From Paracoccus denitrificans (GTDB lineage: Bacteria; Pseudomonadota; Alphaproteobacteria; Rhodobacterales; Rhodobacteraceae), in contig QFNE01000004.1 of assembly GCA_003240735.1 (NCBI GenBank), positions 1 to 64,000 of the forward strand: a stretch of DNA of 64,000 bases. The letters run 5' to 3'. The notes under the pieces were generated by a model. It ran no database searches. It saw only the letters and a program-made list of their open reading frames with translations, and was not told the DNA's origin. The translations under genes and the position numbers were made by a program. Below, piece by piece: positions 8,161-17,513 of the stretch; the stretch's first letter is position 1; each line of letters opens with the position of its first letter.

Positions 8161-8825
8161 CGATGGATCAGCCGGAACGGCCCCCCATCCTGCGGCTCCC
8201 CGAACAGGCACAGATCGCCCACCACGAACGGGCGGGGCAGGACCGGGGCAAAGTAATCGCCCAAGACCCGCTGCGCCTGCGCCGCCTGATCGGCGGGCAG
8301 CCGGTCGGTCAGCGTCAGGTGAAAGCGGAATTCCTCGAACACAAAGGGATAGCCCCACTGGTCCAGCAGGTCGCGTTGACGCGCGCTCAGCCGGTCGGGG
8401 CGGCGGCGCGCGACCTCGGCGTCGGTCAGGGGCGCGCGCAGCGGGTCCAGATCACGCACGACGGTGCCCGCCAGATCCAGCAGCGGCCCCGCGTCGCCAT
8501 CGGGGATCAGCGCCAGAAACCCGTCCAGCGTCGCGATACGCAGGCCGAGCACAGTAACGGGCGCCAGTCGCGCGGCAAGTGCTGCAACCGCGCCCTTCAC
8601 ATCATTGGGCGTCACGCCGGGGGCCAGCCGGAACGGCGGCTTGATCGTCCCGTGAAAGCCATAGCGGCGCGGTTCGGTGGTAATGGCCGCGGCGTCCAGC
8701 CCCAGATCGGGCGGGACCAGCGCCTGACCGCTGACCGGGTCGCGGCCCAGCCACCGGTTCGCGCGGTCCGCGAAATCGCCCGCAGGGGGCGCGTAGTAGA
8801 CGGCAAATCGCTTCATCTCGGTCAT
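8142..8825 (-). CDS. DUF1045 / phosphonate-operon 2H phosphoesterase-like protein
   Basis: 227-aa soluble protein of the phosphonate-associated family TIGR03223 (DUF1045). Two HxT motifs are visible, H58-G-T60 (YGFHGTIK) and H169-L-T171 (FRFHLTLT), the signature of 2H phosphoesterases, which open or cleave cyclic and 2'-linked phosphodiesters. No phnP is seen in the window, so this enzyme may open the cyclic ribose phosphate made by PhnJ; that is inference. It is antisense to its neighbours: convergent with phnN (19-bp overlap) and divergent from phnM. Start could also be the Met at codon 4. Confidence 0.88.
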   Translation of the reverse strand: MTEMKRFAVYYAPPAGDFADRANRWLGRDPVSGQALVPPDLGLDAAAITTEPRRYGFHGTIKPPFRLAPGVTPNDVKGAVAALAARLAPVTVLGLRIATLDGFLALIPDGDAGPLLDLAGTVVRDLDPLRAPLTDAEVARRRPDRLSARQRDLLDQWGYPFVFEEFRFHLTLTDRLPADQAAQAQRVLGDYFAPVLPRPFVVGDLCLFGEPQDGGPFRLIHRYALTG

Positions 8826-8897
8826 GTCGGCCCGGCTTTCCTTTGGCGCGCCACGGCAGTGGCCGCGCGGCGGCGGTCGGCCCCGGTTATGACCCGA

Positions 8898-8915
8898 ACA
8901 GGACAGACAGGACAG
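8898..8915 (+). repeat. tandem 9-bp direct repeat before phnM
   Basis: ACAGGACAG occurs twice head to tail just upstream of the phnM ATG (8921). The second copy supplies an AGGA about 8 bp before the start and probably acts as the ribosome binding site; the duplication may offer a second, out-of-register binding site. Confidence 0.6.
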
Positions 8916-8920
8916 ACAGA

Positions 8921-10066
8921 ATGACGACCGAGACCATCTTCACCAACGCCACCCTTGTCCTTCCGACCGAGGTTGTGCGCGGCACGCTGCGCCTGTCGGA
9001 CGGTGTGATCACAGACATCGACGCAGGGTCCAACCGCGCACCCGGCGCAATCGACTGCAACGGCGATCTGGTGATGCCGGGTCTGGTCGAGCTGCACACC
9101 GACAACCTGGAACGCCACCTGCAACCCCGGCCCAAGGTCGCCTGGCCCCCGAGCGCGGCGATCGTGGCGCATGACGCGGAACTGTCGTCGGTGGGGATCA
9201 CCACGGTCTTCGACGCGCTGCGCGTGGGGTCGGTCTTTTCCAGCAACAACGCCGGCTACGGCGAATATGCCCGTGACATCGCCACCCGCATCCGTCAGTT
9301 GCGGGATGACGGCGCGCTCAGGATCAGCCACATGCTGCACCTGCGGGCCGAGATCTGCTCTGAAACACTGGTCGATGAAATGGCCAAGTTCGGCCCCGAA
9401 GACGGCGTCGGTATCGTCAGCCTGATGGACCACACCCCCGGCCAGCGTCAGTTCCGCGACATCGGCAAGCTGCGTGAATACGTCACCGGCAAGCGCGGGA
9501 TGAGCGACGCCGATTTCGACACCCACGTTCAGGACCAGCTGGCCTTGCGCGACCGGCTGGGCGCGGTCCACGAGGAAACCGCCGTCCGCGAGGCGCGCCG
9601 CTATGGCGCGGTGCTGGCCAGCCACGATGACACCACCGCCGAACAGGTCGCGACATCCGCCGCGCACGGTGTCCGCTTTGCCGAATTCCCGACGACGGTC
9701 GACGCCGCAGCCGCCTGCCTTCAGCACGGGATCGCCGTGATGATGGGCGCGCCGAACCTGATCCGGGGCGGGTCCCATTCGGGCAATGTCGCGGCCCATG
9801 AACTGGCCGAGGCGGATCTGCTGGACATCGTGTCATCGGACTATGTCGCGTCATCGCTGCTGACGGCGGGGCTGATGCTGGGCGATCTGTGGGACGATAT
9901 GGCGCGCGGCGTGGCGACGGTGACGGCGGCCCCGGCGGCCGCTACCGGACTGGCCGACCGCGGCCAAATACGCCCCGGCCTGCGCGCCGACGTGATCCGC
10001 GTGGCCCGCCTACCGGGATCGACCGCCGTGCGCGGCGTCTGGGTCGAAGGCGTGCGCGTGGCGTAG
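8921..10066 (+). CDS. phnM: alpha-D-ribose 1-methylphosphonate 5-triphosphate diphosphatase PhnM
   Basis: 381-aa amidohydrolase-fold enzyme that removes pyrophosphate from the triphosphoribosyl phosphonate to give the PhnJ substrate. Metal-binding HTDN at 59-62, a later LASHDDTT segment and the PhnM hallmark GAPNLIRGGSHSGN are intact. ATG 8921 has AGGA upstream; a longer frame from 8843 would run into the DUF1045 promoter region. Only 95 bp separate it from the divergent DUF1045 start, so it needs its own promoter there or read-through across the antisense gene. Confidence 0.95.
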   Translation: MTTETIFTNATLVLPTEVVRGTLRLSDGVITDIDAGSNRAPGAIDCNGDLVMPGLVELHTDNLERHLQPRPKVAWPPSAAIVAHDAELSSVGITTVFDALRVGSVFSSNNAGYGEYARDIATRIRQLRDDGALRISHMLHLRAEICSETLVDEMAKFGPEDGVGIVSLMDHTPGQRQFRDIGKLREYVTGKRGMSDADFDTHVQDQLALRDRLGAVHEETAVREARRYGAVLASHDDTTAEQVATSAAHGVRFAEFPTTVDAAAACLQHGIAVMMGAPNLIRGGSHSGNVAAHELAEADLLDIVSSDYVASSLLTAGLMLGDLWDDMARGVATVTAAPAAATGLADRGQIRPGLRADVIRVARLPGSTAVRGVWVEGVRVA

Positions 10067-10153
10067 GGTCTGACCTGTCAGCGACGCGATGATGCGGGTG
10101 TAGGGCAATCCAGCGTGGGCAAGGACAGCGTGGTCTTCGCCACAGCCACACAC

Positions 10154-10230
10154 TGGTCGGAGCGAGAGGATTCGAACCTCCGACCCCCTGCTCCCGAAGC
10201 AGGTGCGCTACCAGGCTGCGCTACGCTCCG
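10154..10230 (-). tRNA. tRNA-Pro (CGG)
   Basis: 77-nt cloverleaf on the minus strand. Acceptor CGGAGCG pairs with CGCTCCG, the anticodon stem-loop is CCTGC-TTCGGGA-GCAGG giving anticodon CGG, the T arm contains GGTTCGAATCC, discriminator A, and CCA is encoded (10156-10154). It lies between phnM and the DMT gene. No integrase or att duplication is visible beside it. Confidence 0.97.
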
Positions 10231-10314
10231 ACCGTGTGGGGGCGCAGGTAGCCTGTGGGGCGGGGGAATTCAAGTGGGATTGTAGGGTGACGCCGCAAAT
10301 CTGCTTGCTGGATT

Positions 10315-11262
10315 TCACCGCCGGATCAGGCGCCACAGGACGCCGGGGCGGGGGGCCGTGACGGTGTCGTTGCGCAGACGGGCCGACATCGCCGGTTGCA
10401 GCTGCGATGGGCCCTTGCGTTCCCGCATCAGGATATACAGCCCCGACCCGATGATCAGTGCGCCGCCCAGCAGCGTCACCAGATCGGGCTTTTCGTGAAA
10501 GATGATCCAGCCAAAGATGATGGCCCAGATCATCTGCGAATACTGCATCGGGGCCACGGTCGCCGCCTGACCCGTCTGATAGGCCAGGATCAGCAGGAAC
10601 GCCGCGCAAAGGCCCAGAACCGCGATCAGCGCGCTCAACCCCAGGGCTCCCGCGCTCATCGGTTCATACGCAAGGGCCAGCGACGCGCCGGTCAGGACAA
10701 AGTTCCCCAGAAGCGGCCACAGCATCAGCGTCACCGTGCGTTCGGATTTGCCCAGCTTGCGCACGATGACGGCGCCCATCGCCGAACAGAACGCGCCGGT
10801 TAGCGCCGCAAGATGGCCCAGCCCCAGGTCGGTGTTGCCCGGGCGCAGGACGATCAGGACGCCCGTCAGGCCGATGCCCACCGCCAGCCAGCGGTGCAGG
10901 CCGACCCGTTCGTTCAGGATCGGGATCGCCAGCATCGTGATCAGCAAAGGCTGCGAAAACAGGATCGAATAGACCTGCGCCATCGGCAGGGCGGAAAACG
11001 CATAGAAACCGCCCACGCCGGACAGCACGATACAGACCGACCGCAGGCCCACCCAGAATGGCGACCGGGGGCGCAGCGTGCCGCCGTCGGCGTCGCGCAG
11101 CAGCAGGATGGCGATGAAGGGAAAGCTGAACAGCGCGGCAAAGAACAGGATCTGCAGGGGCGGGTAGGTCGCGCCCAGATACTTGATGATCACGTCATGC
11201 GTCGAATAGATCACCATCGACAGCAGCGCCAGCAGCGGGCCGCGCAGATTGTCCCCCATCAC
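10315..11262 (-). CDS. DMT-family (EamA) inner-membrane transporter
   Basis: 315-aa protein with about ten hydrophobic segments arranged as two EamA repeats (first about residues 8-140, second about 150-285), typical of drug/metabolite exporters of the RhaT/YdcZ class. The basic C-terminal tail of about 35 residues is cytoplasmic. Substrate unknown. Start could be either of the two consecutive ATGs at 11262 and 11259. It is downstream of leuB on the same strand but a hairpin terminator candidate separates them, so it is probably its own unit. Confidence 0.88.
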   Translation of the reverse strand: MMGDNLRGPLLALLSMVIYSTHDVIIKYLGATYPPLQILFFAALFSFPFIAILLLRDADGGTLRPRSPFWVGLRSVCIVLSGVGGFYAFSALPMAQVYSILFSQPLLITMLAIPILNERVGLHRWLAVGIGLTGVLIVLRPGNTDLGLGHLAALTGAFCSAMGAVIVRKLGKSERTVTLMLWPLLGNFVLTGASLALAYEPMSAGALGLSALIAVLGLCAAFLLILAYQTGQAATVAPMQYSQMIWAIIFGWIIFHEKPDLVTLLGGALIIGSGLYILMRERKGPSQLQPAMSARLRNDTVTAPRPGVLWRLIRR

Positions 11263-11306
11263 CAGTCCCCTCCACTGACCCTGACGCCGTCAGGTCATAT
11301 CAGAAA

Positions 11307-11331
11307 GGGCCGCGCTGTCATGGCGCGGCCC
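11307..11331 (-). terminator. hairpin terminator after leuB
   Basis: GGGCCGCGC and GCGCGGCCC form a perfect 9-bp GC stem with a 7-nt loop. Read on the minus strand it follows the leuB stop by about 40 bp and is followed by TTTCTG, a short and imperfect U tract. Confidence 0.55.
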
Positions 11332-11371
11332 GCATATGTTCAGCCAGACGTCACATCAGGCGGGCAAGGCA

Positions 11372-12493
11372 TCAGGCCGACAGGGCCGCGACGATGCGGT
11401 CGCCCATTTCACTGGTGCTGACGGGGGTGCCGCCCTCGGCGCCCATCAGATCGGCGGTGCGCACGCCGTCGGCCAGCACTCGCTCGACCGCGGCTTCCAG
11501 CAGGTCTGCCTCGGCCCCAAGGTCAAAGGAGTACCGCAGCGCCATCGCAAAGCTCAGGATGCAGGCGATGGGGTTGGCCTTGCCCTGACCCGCGATGTCG
11601 GGGGCCGATCCGTGGACGGGTTCATACATCGCCTTCGGGCGGCCGTTCGCCATCGGCGCGCCAAGGCTGGCGGACGGCAGCATCCCAAGGCTGCCGGTCA
11701 GCATCGCCGCGGCGTCCGACAGAATGTCCCCGAACAGGTTGTCAGTCACGATCACGTCGAACTGCTGGGGACGCCGCACCAACTGCATCGCGCCGTTGTC
11801 GGCATACATGTGGGTCAGCTCGACATCCGGGTATTCGTTGTCGTGAACCCACTGCACTTCCTCGCGCCACAGAATGCCCGATTCCATGACGTTGGCCTTT
11901 TCCATCGAACAGACGCGGTTGCCGCGTTTCTTGGCCAGCTCGAACGCGGCGCGCGCCACGCGGCGAATTTCGCCGCTGGTGTAACGCTGGGTGTTCACGC
12001 CGACGCGGCCGCCTTCGTTGTCGGGGTTGTTGTCGTCGGAATGGATGCCGCGCGGCTCACCGAAGTATACCCCGCTGGTCAGTTCGCGCACGATCAGGAT
12101 GTCCAGACCGGCCACGACCTCGCGCTTCAGCGACGAAAAATCGGCCAGCGCGTCAAAGCATTGCGCGGGGCGCAGGTTGGCGTACAGGTCCATTTCCTTG
12201 CGCAGGCGCAGCAGCCCGCGTTCGGGCTTCACGCTGAAGTCCAGATTGTCATAGGCCGGCCCGCCCACGGCACCCAGAAGGACCGCGTCCACCGATTGCG
12301 CCTTGGCCATCGTTGCGTCCGACAGCGGCGCGCCGTGCGCGTCGTATGCCGCGCCGCCCACCAGATCTTCGCTGATGTCGAACTTCAGGCCGCGATTGTC
12401 CTCGAACCAGCCGATGACCTTGCGCACCTCGGCCATGACTTCGGGACCGATGCCGTCGCCCGGCAGGATGAGTAACGAAAGCGTCTCGGGCAT
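11372..12493 (-). CDS. leuB: 3-isopropylmalate dehydrogenase LeuB
   Basis: 373-aa NAD-dependent decarboxylating dehydrogenase of leucine synthesis (isopropylmalate to 2-oxoisocaproate). Recognised by LLILPGDGIGPEV at the N-terminus, the substrate helix GLLRLRKEMDLYANLRP and the metal/cofactor segment FDVIVTDNLFGDILSDAAAM. Length matches the family. It is separated from leuC-leuD by a small plus-strand gene and the EEP gene, so the leu genes form two transcription units. Confidence 0.97.
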   Translation of the reverse strand: MPETLSLLILPGDGIGPEVMAEVRKVIGWFEDNRGLKFDISEDLVGGAAYDAHGAPLSDATMAKAQSVDAVLLGAVGGPAYDNLDFSVKPERGLLRLRKEMDLYANLRPAQCFDALADFSSLKREVVAGLDILIVRELTSGVYFGEPRGIHSDDNNPDNEGGRVGVNTQRYTSGEIRRVARAAFELAKKRGNRVCSMEKANVMESGILWREEVQWVHDNEYPDVELTHMYADNGAMQLVRRPQQFDVIVTDNLFGDILSDAAAMLTGSLGMLPSASLGAPMANGRPKAMYEPVHGSAPDIAGQGKANPIACILSFAMALRYSFDLGAEADLLEAAVERVLADGVRTADLMGAEGGTPVSTSEMGDRIVAALSA

Positions 12494-12583
12494 CAGGTGG
12501 CCTTTCCATAAAGCGAATTTCGGTCCAGCATCGCCTAGCCCTCGCCTCGGCTTGGGTCAAGTTCACCACAAGAAGGAGCGCCG

Positions 12584-12982
12584 ATGAGCATCCGAAGTCG
12601 CATCACCGCCGCGCTGGTCATCTGCCTGGCGACAAGCACTGCCGCGTCGGCACAGGGATTGATCGTGACGCTGCCCGACACCTCGGCCATGCCTAAAGAC
12701 AGCGCCCGCAGCCTGCTGACGGAACTGGCGCAGGTGGATGTGATGGCCACAAACTGCAGCGAGATGGACCTGACGCCGTCCGAACAGACGCTGCTGTCGG
12801 CCACGGGCGAACGCATCGCCGACCGGCTTGGCATGACCGATACGCAGTATGACCGCCGCTACTATGCCCCGGCGCTGGAACTGCTGAACGACCCCGAGGC
12901 GTGCGCCCGCATCGCGCCCACCGCCCGCCCGTTGATTGAACGGTTGGGCCGCATGGGTGGCTCGGTCGCGCCCACGGACTAG
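12584..12982 (+). CDS. small exported protein of unknown function
   Basis: 132 aa with a clear Sec signal peptide (residues 1-23, basic MSIRSR, hydrophobic core, cleavage near ASA-QG), so mature protein about 109 aa, probably periplasmic. AAGAAGGAG lies directly upstream of the ATG. The mature part has three cysteines (two early in the mature region, one near residue 106) and no motif I recognise. Divergent from leuB (90 bp) and convergent with the EEP gene, sharing the 4-bp CTAG at the stops. Confidence 0.75.
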   Translation: MSIRSRITAALVICLATSTAASAQGLIVTLPDTSAMPKDSARSLLTELAQVDVMATNCSEMDLTPSEQTLLSATGERIADRLGMTDTQYDRRYYAPALELLNDPEACARIAPTARPLIERLGRMGGSVAPTD

Positions 12983-14010
12983 AACGCCAGATCGACCCAG
13001 ACCAGACGATGGTCCGAGGCAAGGCTGACCTCGGTCGCCAACGGCGCACCGGTTGGCGGCCACAGAACGCCCGCATCCGTGACGCGCAGCGACTTGGCGG
13101 GCAGGACGTAATCGACACGCAGATTGCCGGGCCCGTCGGCCTTTGACCACGCGGCGGTGTCCAGCCCCGGATCGCCCCGATGCCCGGGGGTCGCGGCCAT
13201 GACGCCGCCTTCGCTGCGGGGCAGGGGGTCTTGGACGACCGCCTGAATGGCGTCCCACGCATCTCGCAGACCGTCGCCATCGGCAGGGTCCACGTTCAGG
13301 CGGCCCGCGATGACGAACGGGGCGTCGGGCAGGTGGGCCTGCCAGAACGCCAGTTCGTCGTGATTGCGCCGCCCGTTCCGATCCTCGGGGCCGTCGAAGA
13401 CCGGGGTCGTCGCGGCCATCGCCAGAACATGCAGCGTCTGCCCGCCGATCTGAACCGGCACGTCCCAATGGGCCACCGACGACAGCCGCTGGATCACCGC
13501 GACGTCGTCGGCCGCCTTTGGCATCAGGTTCCCCGGCAGATCGCGCCACAGGACGTCGCTGTAATCCCTGACCGCGCCCAAGGGTCTGCGCGACAGAACG
13601 GCCATCGCGCCCTGCCCGGTGAAGAACCCGAACCCCTGCGCGTCGTCGCCCGTCCCCAGCCGCCCGTCGCCGTTCAGGTCCAGCCCCGTCGCCACGCCCG
13701 CGTTGGGCGTCCCGGCAAAGCGGTGCGGATAATCGGCGCCCGCATCCGCCAGCGCGGCCTGCAGCGCAGTCAGCGCGCGCCCATCGTAATCCCAGTCGAT
13801 GCCAGTCAGGACCACCACATCGGCATCGGCCGCAGCGATCACCGCCACGGCGGCGGCGACCTGCTTGTCCTTGCCCGACTGGATGTCCTTCAAAAGCAAC
13901 CCCGGGCCTTTGCGCGAAAGCCCGGGGTCATAGGTTGCAATGCGCACCGTGTCGGCCTGCGCCGCCCCGGCCAGCAGGGCCAGCGCCAGCGCGGCCCGGA
14001 TCAGACCCAA
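12979..14010 (-). CDS. exported endonuclease/exonuclease/phosphatase-family protein
   Basis: 343 aa with a signal peptide (about residues 1-19, cleavage near AQA-DT), so exported. The body has the EEP fold signature only partly: SDHRLVWVDL at the C-terminus is intact, but the usual catalytic Glu is Asp (TGIDWD) and the usual GDFN is GRLN. A DxNxDGxxxxxDD loop (GLDLNGDGRLGTGDDAQ) resembles a calcium-binding EF-hand-like loop and is common in this subgroup. Its first 10 bases overlap the end of leuD, so it is the last gene of the leuC unit. Activity uncertain. Confidence 0.82.
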   Translation of the reverse strand: MGLIRAALALALLAGAAQADTVRIATYDPGLSRKGPGLLLKDIQSGKDKQVAAAVAVIAAADADVVVLTGIDWDYDGRALTALQAALADAGADYPHRFAGTPNAGVATGLDLNGDGRLGTGDDAQGFGFFTGQGAMAVLSRRPLGAVRDYSDVLWRDLPGNLMPKAADDVAVIQRLSSVAHWDVPVQIGGQTLHVLAMAATTPVFDGPEDRNGRRNHDELAFWQAHLPDAPFVIAGRLNVDPADGDGLRDAWDAIQAVVQDPLPRSEGGVMAATPGHRGDPGLDTAAWSKADGPGNLRVDYVLPAKSLRVTDAGVLWPPTGAPLATEVSLASDHRLVWVDLAF

Positions 14011-14606
14011 GGCTGAGACTGCGCAATCCGCTGTTCATAGGCGGCGATGGAGTTGTCCTTCTCCAGCGTCAGGCCGATGTCGTCCAACCCGTTCAGCAGG
14101 CAGTGCTTGCGATGCGGGTCCATTTCGAACGTGAACACCTCGCCATCCGGACCGCTGACGGTCTGGTTTTCCAGATCGACCGTCAGCCGGGCGTTGGCAC
14201 CGTGTTCGGCGTCCTTCATCAGCGCATCGACGGCTTCCTGCGGCAGAACGATGGGCAGGATGCCGTTCTTGAAGCAGTTGTTGTAAAAGATGTCCGCAAA
14301 GCTCGTCGAAATCACGCAGCGGATGCCGAAATCCAGCAGCGCCCAGGGCGCGTGTTCGCGCGACGATCCGCAGCCGAAATTGTCGCCCGCGACGATGATC
14401 TGCGCATCGCGATAGGCGGGCTTGTTCAGGACGAAATCCGGGTTCTCGGTCCCGTCCTGGTTGAAGCGCATCTCGTCGAACAGGTTCTTGCCCAGACCCG
14501 AGCGGTGGATCGTTTTCAGAAACTGTTTCGGGATGATCATGTCGGTGTCGATGTTGACCAGCGGCATGGGGGCCGCAACGCCGGTCAGGGTGGTGAACTT
14601 GTCCAT
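14001..14606 (-). CDS. leuD: 3-isopropylmalate dehydratase small subunit LeuD
   Basis: 201-aa swivelling small subunit of isopropylmalate isomerase, same length as E. coli LeuD. Shows the family segments PLVNIDTDMIIPKQFLKTI and GDNFGCGSSREHAPWAL. Works with LeuC. It lies 30 bp downstream of the barstar-like gene and overlaps the EEP start by 10 bp. Confidence 0.97.
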   Translation of the reverse strand: MDKFTTLTGVAAPMPLVNIDTDMIIPKQFLKTIHRSGLGKNLFDEMRFNQDGTENPDFVLNKPAYRDAQIIVAGDNFGCGSSREHAPWALLDFGIRCVISTSFADIFYNNCFKNGILPIVLPQEAVDALMKDAEHGANARLTVDLENQTVSGPDGEVFTFEMDPHRKHCLLNGLDDIGLTLEKDNSIAAYEQRIAQSQPWV

Positions 14607-14636
14607 CAGGGTGATCTTTCAATCAGAAATTTCGGT

Positions 14637-15049
14637 TCAGACCAGCAGCGCCGTCAGCCGCAGGTCGGTGCCTTTTGATCGTTTGTCGTCCAGATCGCGC
14701 ACGCGGTCGGCGATGACATCGGGAACCCCTGCCGCGCGGCGCGGATCGCGCGCCTGCAATGCGGCAAAGTCTTCCCACACCAGCGCCAGCCGGGGCCGCG
14801 TCGCGTTCGGTTCGTGGTGCAGCGCGTCATACAGCGCATCAAGGTTCAGCCCTTGTGGCGTGAAACCCAGATTGTCCTGCCAGTTCAGCGCGACCGCCAG
14901 GTCGGCAATCAGCCCGTCCTCGGTGCCGCAGTCGATCCGCGCGACGCGAAACCCGTCCGCCTGCAACGCCGCGATCGCGGCGGGCAGGGCGTCGGGCGTC
15001 ACGTGGCGCGCGGCCTCGACCGTGGCTGTCACCGGGGCGGACGCACCGC

Positions 15050-15053
<4 letters not shown>
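14637..15053 (-). CDS. barstar-family protein between leuC and leuD
   Basis: 138-aa cytosolic protein. The segment LNLDALYDALHH (residues 69-80) matches the barnase-binding helix of barstar, retaining the two acidic residues corresponding to barstar Asp35 and Asp39 as Asp72 and Asp76 (Trp38 is Tyr), and the following LALVWEDFAAL matches the barstar strand-helix LVLEWRQFE. Start overlaps the leuC stop (ATGA), so it is translationally coupled to leuC. No barnase-like RNase is found in the window. It may inhibit a distant RNase or have a role in the LeuCD unit; neither is shown. Confidence 0.75.
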
Positions 15054-16489
<1,436 letters not shown>

Positions 16490-16773
16490 GGCTGTCGATT
16501 CCTGAAAAAAGATAGCGAGTGGGGAGAGTCAGTCGGTCGGGTGGGCCCACGGCCCAGCACCCGCATCAAAGTCGTGCGGTGACAGACAGGCTTTCGCCGT
16601 AAAAGCGACCCGGCAGGCGGACGCGATCGTGTATGTTGAAATACCGAAACATGGCTGCGGTTTTTACGCGCGTTTCGGCCCTGATGCAAGCGTGACGGCA
16701 CGGGGCGGCATGCGGCTGGTGGGACCGGGGCGCAGTGGTGGCGCAGTGGTTTGGTCAACATCGCAGCAATCCG

Positions 16774-16828
16774 GTGCACGATCTGTGCATCCCCGGTGCA
16801 TGGCCTGTGCATGGTACGTGCATTCCGA
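16774..16828 (+). repeat. five 11-bp phased GTGCAY repeats
   Basis: GTGCA(C/T) starts at 16774, 16785, 16796, 16807 and 16818, exactly 11 bp apart; the five bases between are not conserved. GTGCAC is a perfect palindrome and GTGCAT/ATGCAC nearly so. An 11-bp period is not a multiple of three, so it is not a coding repeat; it puts each motif on about the same face of the helix, as in a cooperative protein-binding array. Confidence 0.75.
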
Positions 16829-16985
16829 AACTCAACAATTTCTGGCGTTTGGCGCGATCTGGCGGGGCGGTGTTGTGAAATTCGGCTCCGCTGCGTCCGG
16901 CCCGCGACACGTCGGACCCAGCGTCAGCCTGCCAACCCGTCGGCCACATCTGGCCGTGGGGTGGGTCGGTGCCGCAAAGCCTTCA

Positions 16986-17013
16986 TTGAATCGTCGCGCG
17001 CAGATGCTATCTT
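16986..17013 (+). promoter_or_regulatory. candidate sigma-70-type promoter for rsfS-rlmH
   Basis: TTGAAT (16986-16991) and TATCTT (17008-17013) with a 16-bp spacer, each four of six to the consensus, about 40 bp before the rsfS ribosome binding site. Confidence 0.45.
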
Positions 17014-17065
17014 TGTTCCATCCCGGCGCCGGGGAATTGCGGCGCGCTGATCGGAGGAAACCCCC

Positions 17066-17497
17066 CTGTCCACCACCGTCCCGTCGGCCGCCGAGCCGAC
17101 CGCGACCGCCGCGGAGCCTGACAGTTTGTTGGCCCGCATCCTGTCCTCGCTTGATGACGACAAAGCCGAGGATGTCGTGACCATCGACTTGCGTGGCCGT
17201 TCGGCCATGGCCGATCACATGGTGATCGCCTCGGGCCGCAGCTCTCGCCAAGTGGCTGCAATTGCTGAAAAACTTGTTGACCGGCTCAAGCAGGACGTTG
17301 GCCGTTCGGCACGTGTCGAAGGCAAGGATACAGGCGACTGGGTGCTGATCGACACGGACGACGTGATCGTCCATGTGTTCCGCCCCGAAGTGCGCGAATT
17401 CTACCAGCTGGAAAAGATGTGGATGCCGGCAGACAGCCTGGCCGCCCTCCGCGCCGACGCGGTCGCCCACGACCTGTCCGCCCCGCTGCGTCAGTAA
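17066..17497 (+). CDS. rsfS: ribosomal silencing factor RsfS (possible CTG start)
   Basis: Binds uL14 on the 50S subunit and blocks subunit joining in slow growth. The family core is intact (LLARILSSLDDDKAEDVVTIDLRG, GDWVLIDTDDVIVHVF, YQLEKMW). The frame opens after a TGA at 17048 and contains no ATG or GTG before the core. A strong GGAGGA at 17053-17058 points to CTG 17066 (143 aa); TTG 17126 (123 aa) would begin right at the core and has no comparable ribosome binding site. rlmH follows 16 bp later, the usual pairing. Confidence 0.88.
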   Translation: MSTTVPSAAEPTATAAEPDSLLARILSSLDDDKAEDVVTIDLRGRSAMADHMVIASGRSSRQVAAIAEKLVDRLKQDVGRSARVEGKDTGDWVLIDTDDVIVHVFRPEVREFYQLEKMWMPADSLAALRADAVAHDLSAPLRQ

Positions 17498-17513
17498 AGC
17501 AGGCCTCTGTGGC

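Larger units (their letters stand above)
16490..17065. other. non-coding region between leuC and rsfS
   Basis: 576 bp between divergent genes with no frame I believe. It holds the leuC leader on the minus strand (including a TTTTTT run at the plus-strand position of about 16506-16511), a GC-rich imperfect hairpin near 16540-16563 (arms GGGTGGGCC and GGCCCA..CACCC), a phased 11-bp repeat array at 16774-16828 and a candidate rsfS promoter at 16986-17013. The frames that cross it lack family resemblance and ribosome binding sites. Confidence 0.6.

Noticed and set aside
10154..10230. tRNA-Pro as an integration site
   Set aside because: No integrase, att duplication or foreign-looking genes next to it.
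16629..17180. Possible gene upstream of rsfS
   Set aside because: Runs through the rsfS promoter and start, no ribosome binding site, and no resemblance to known proteins.
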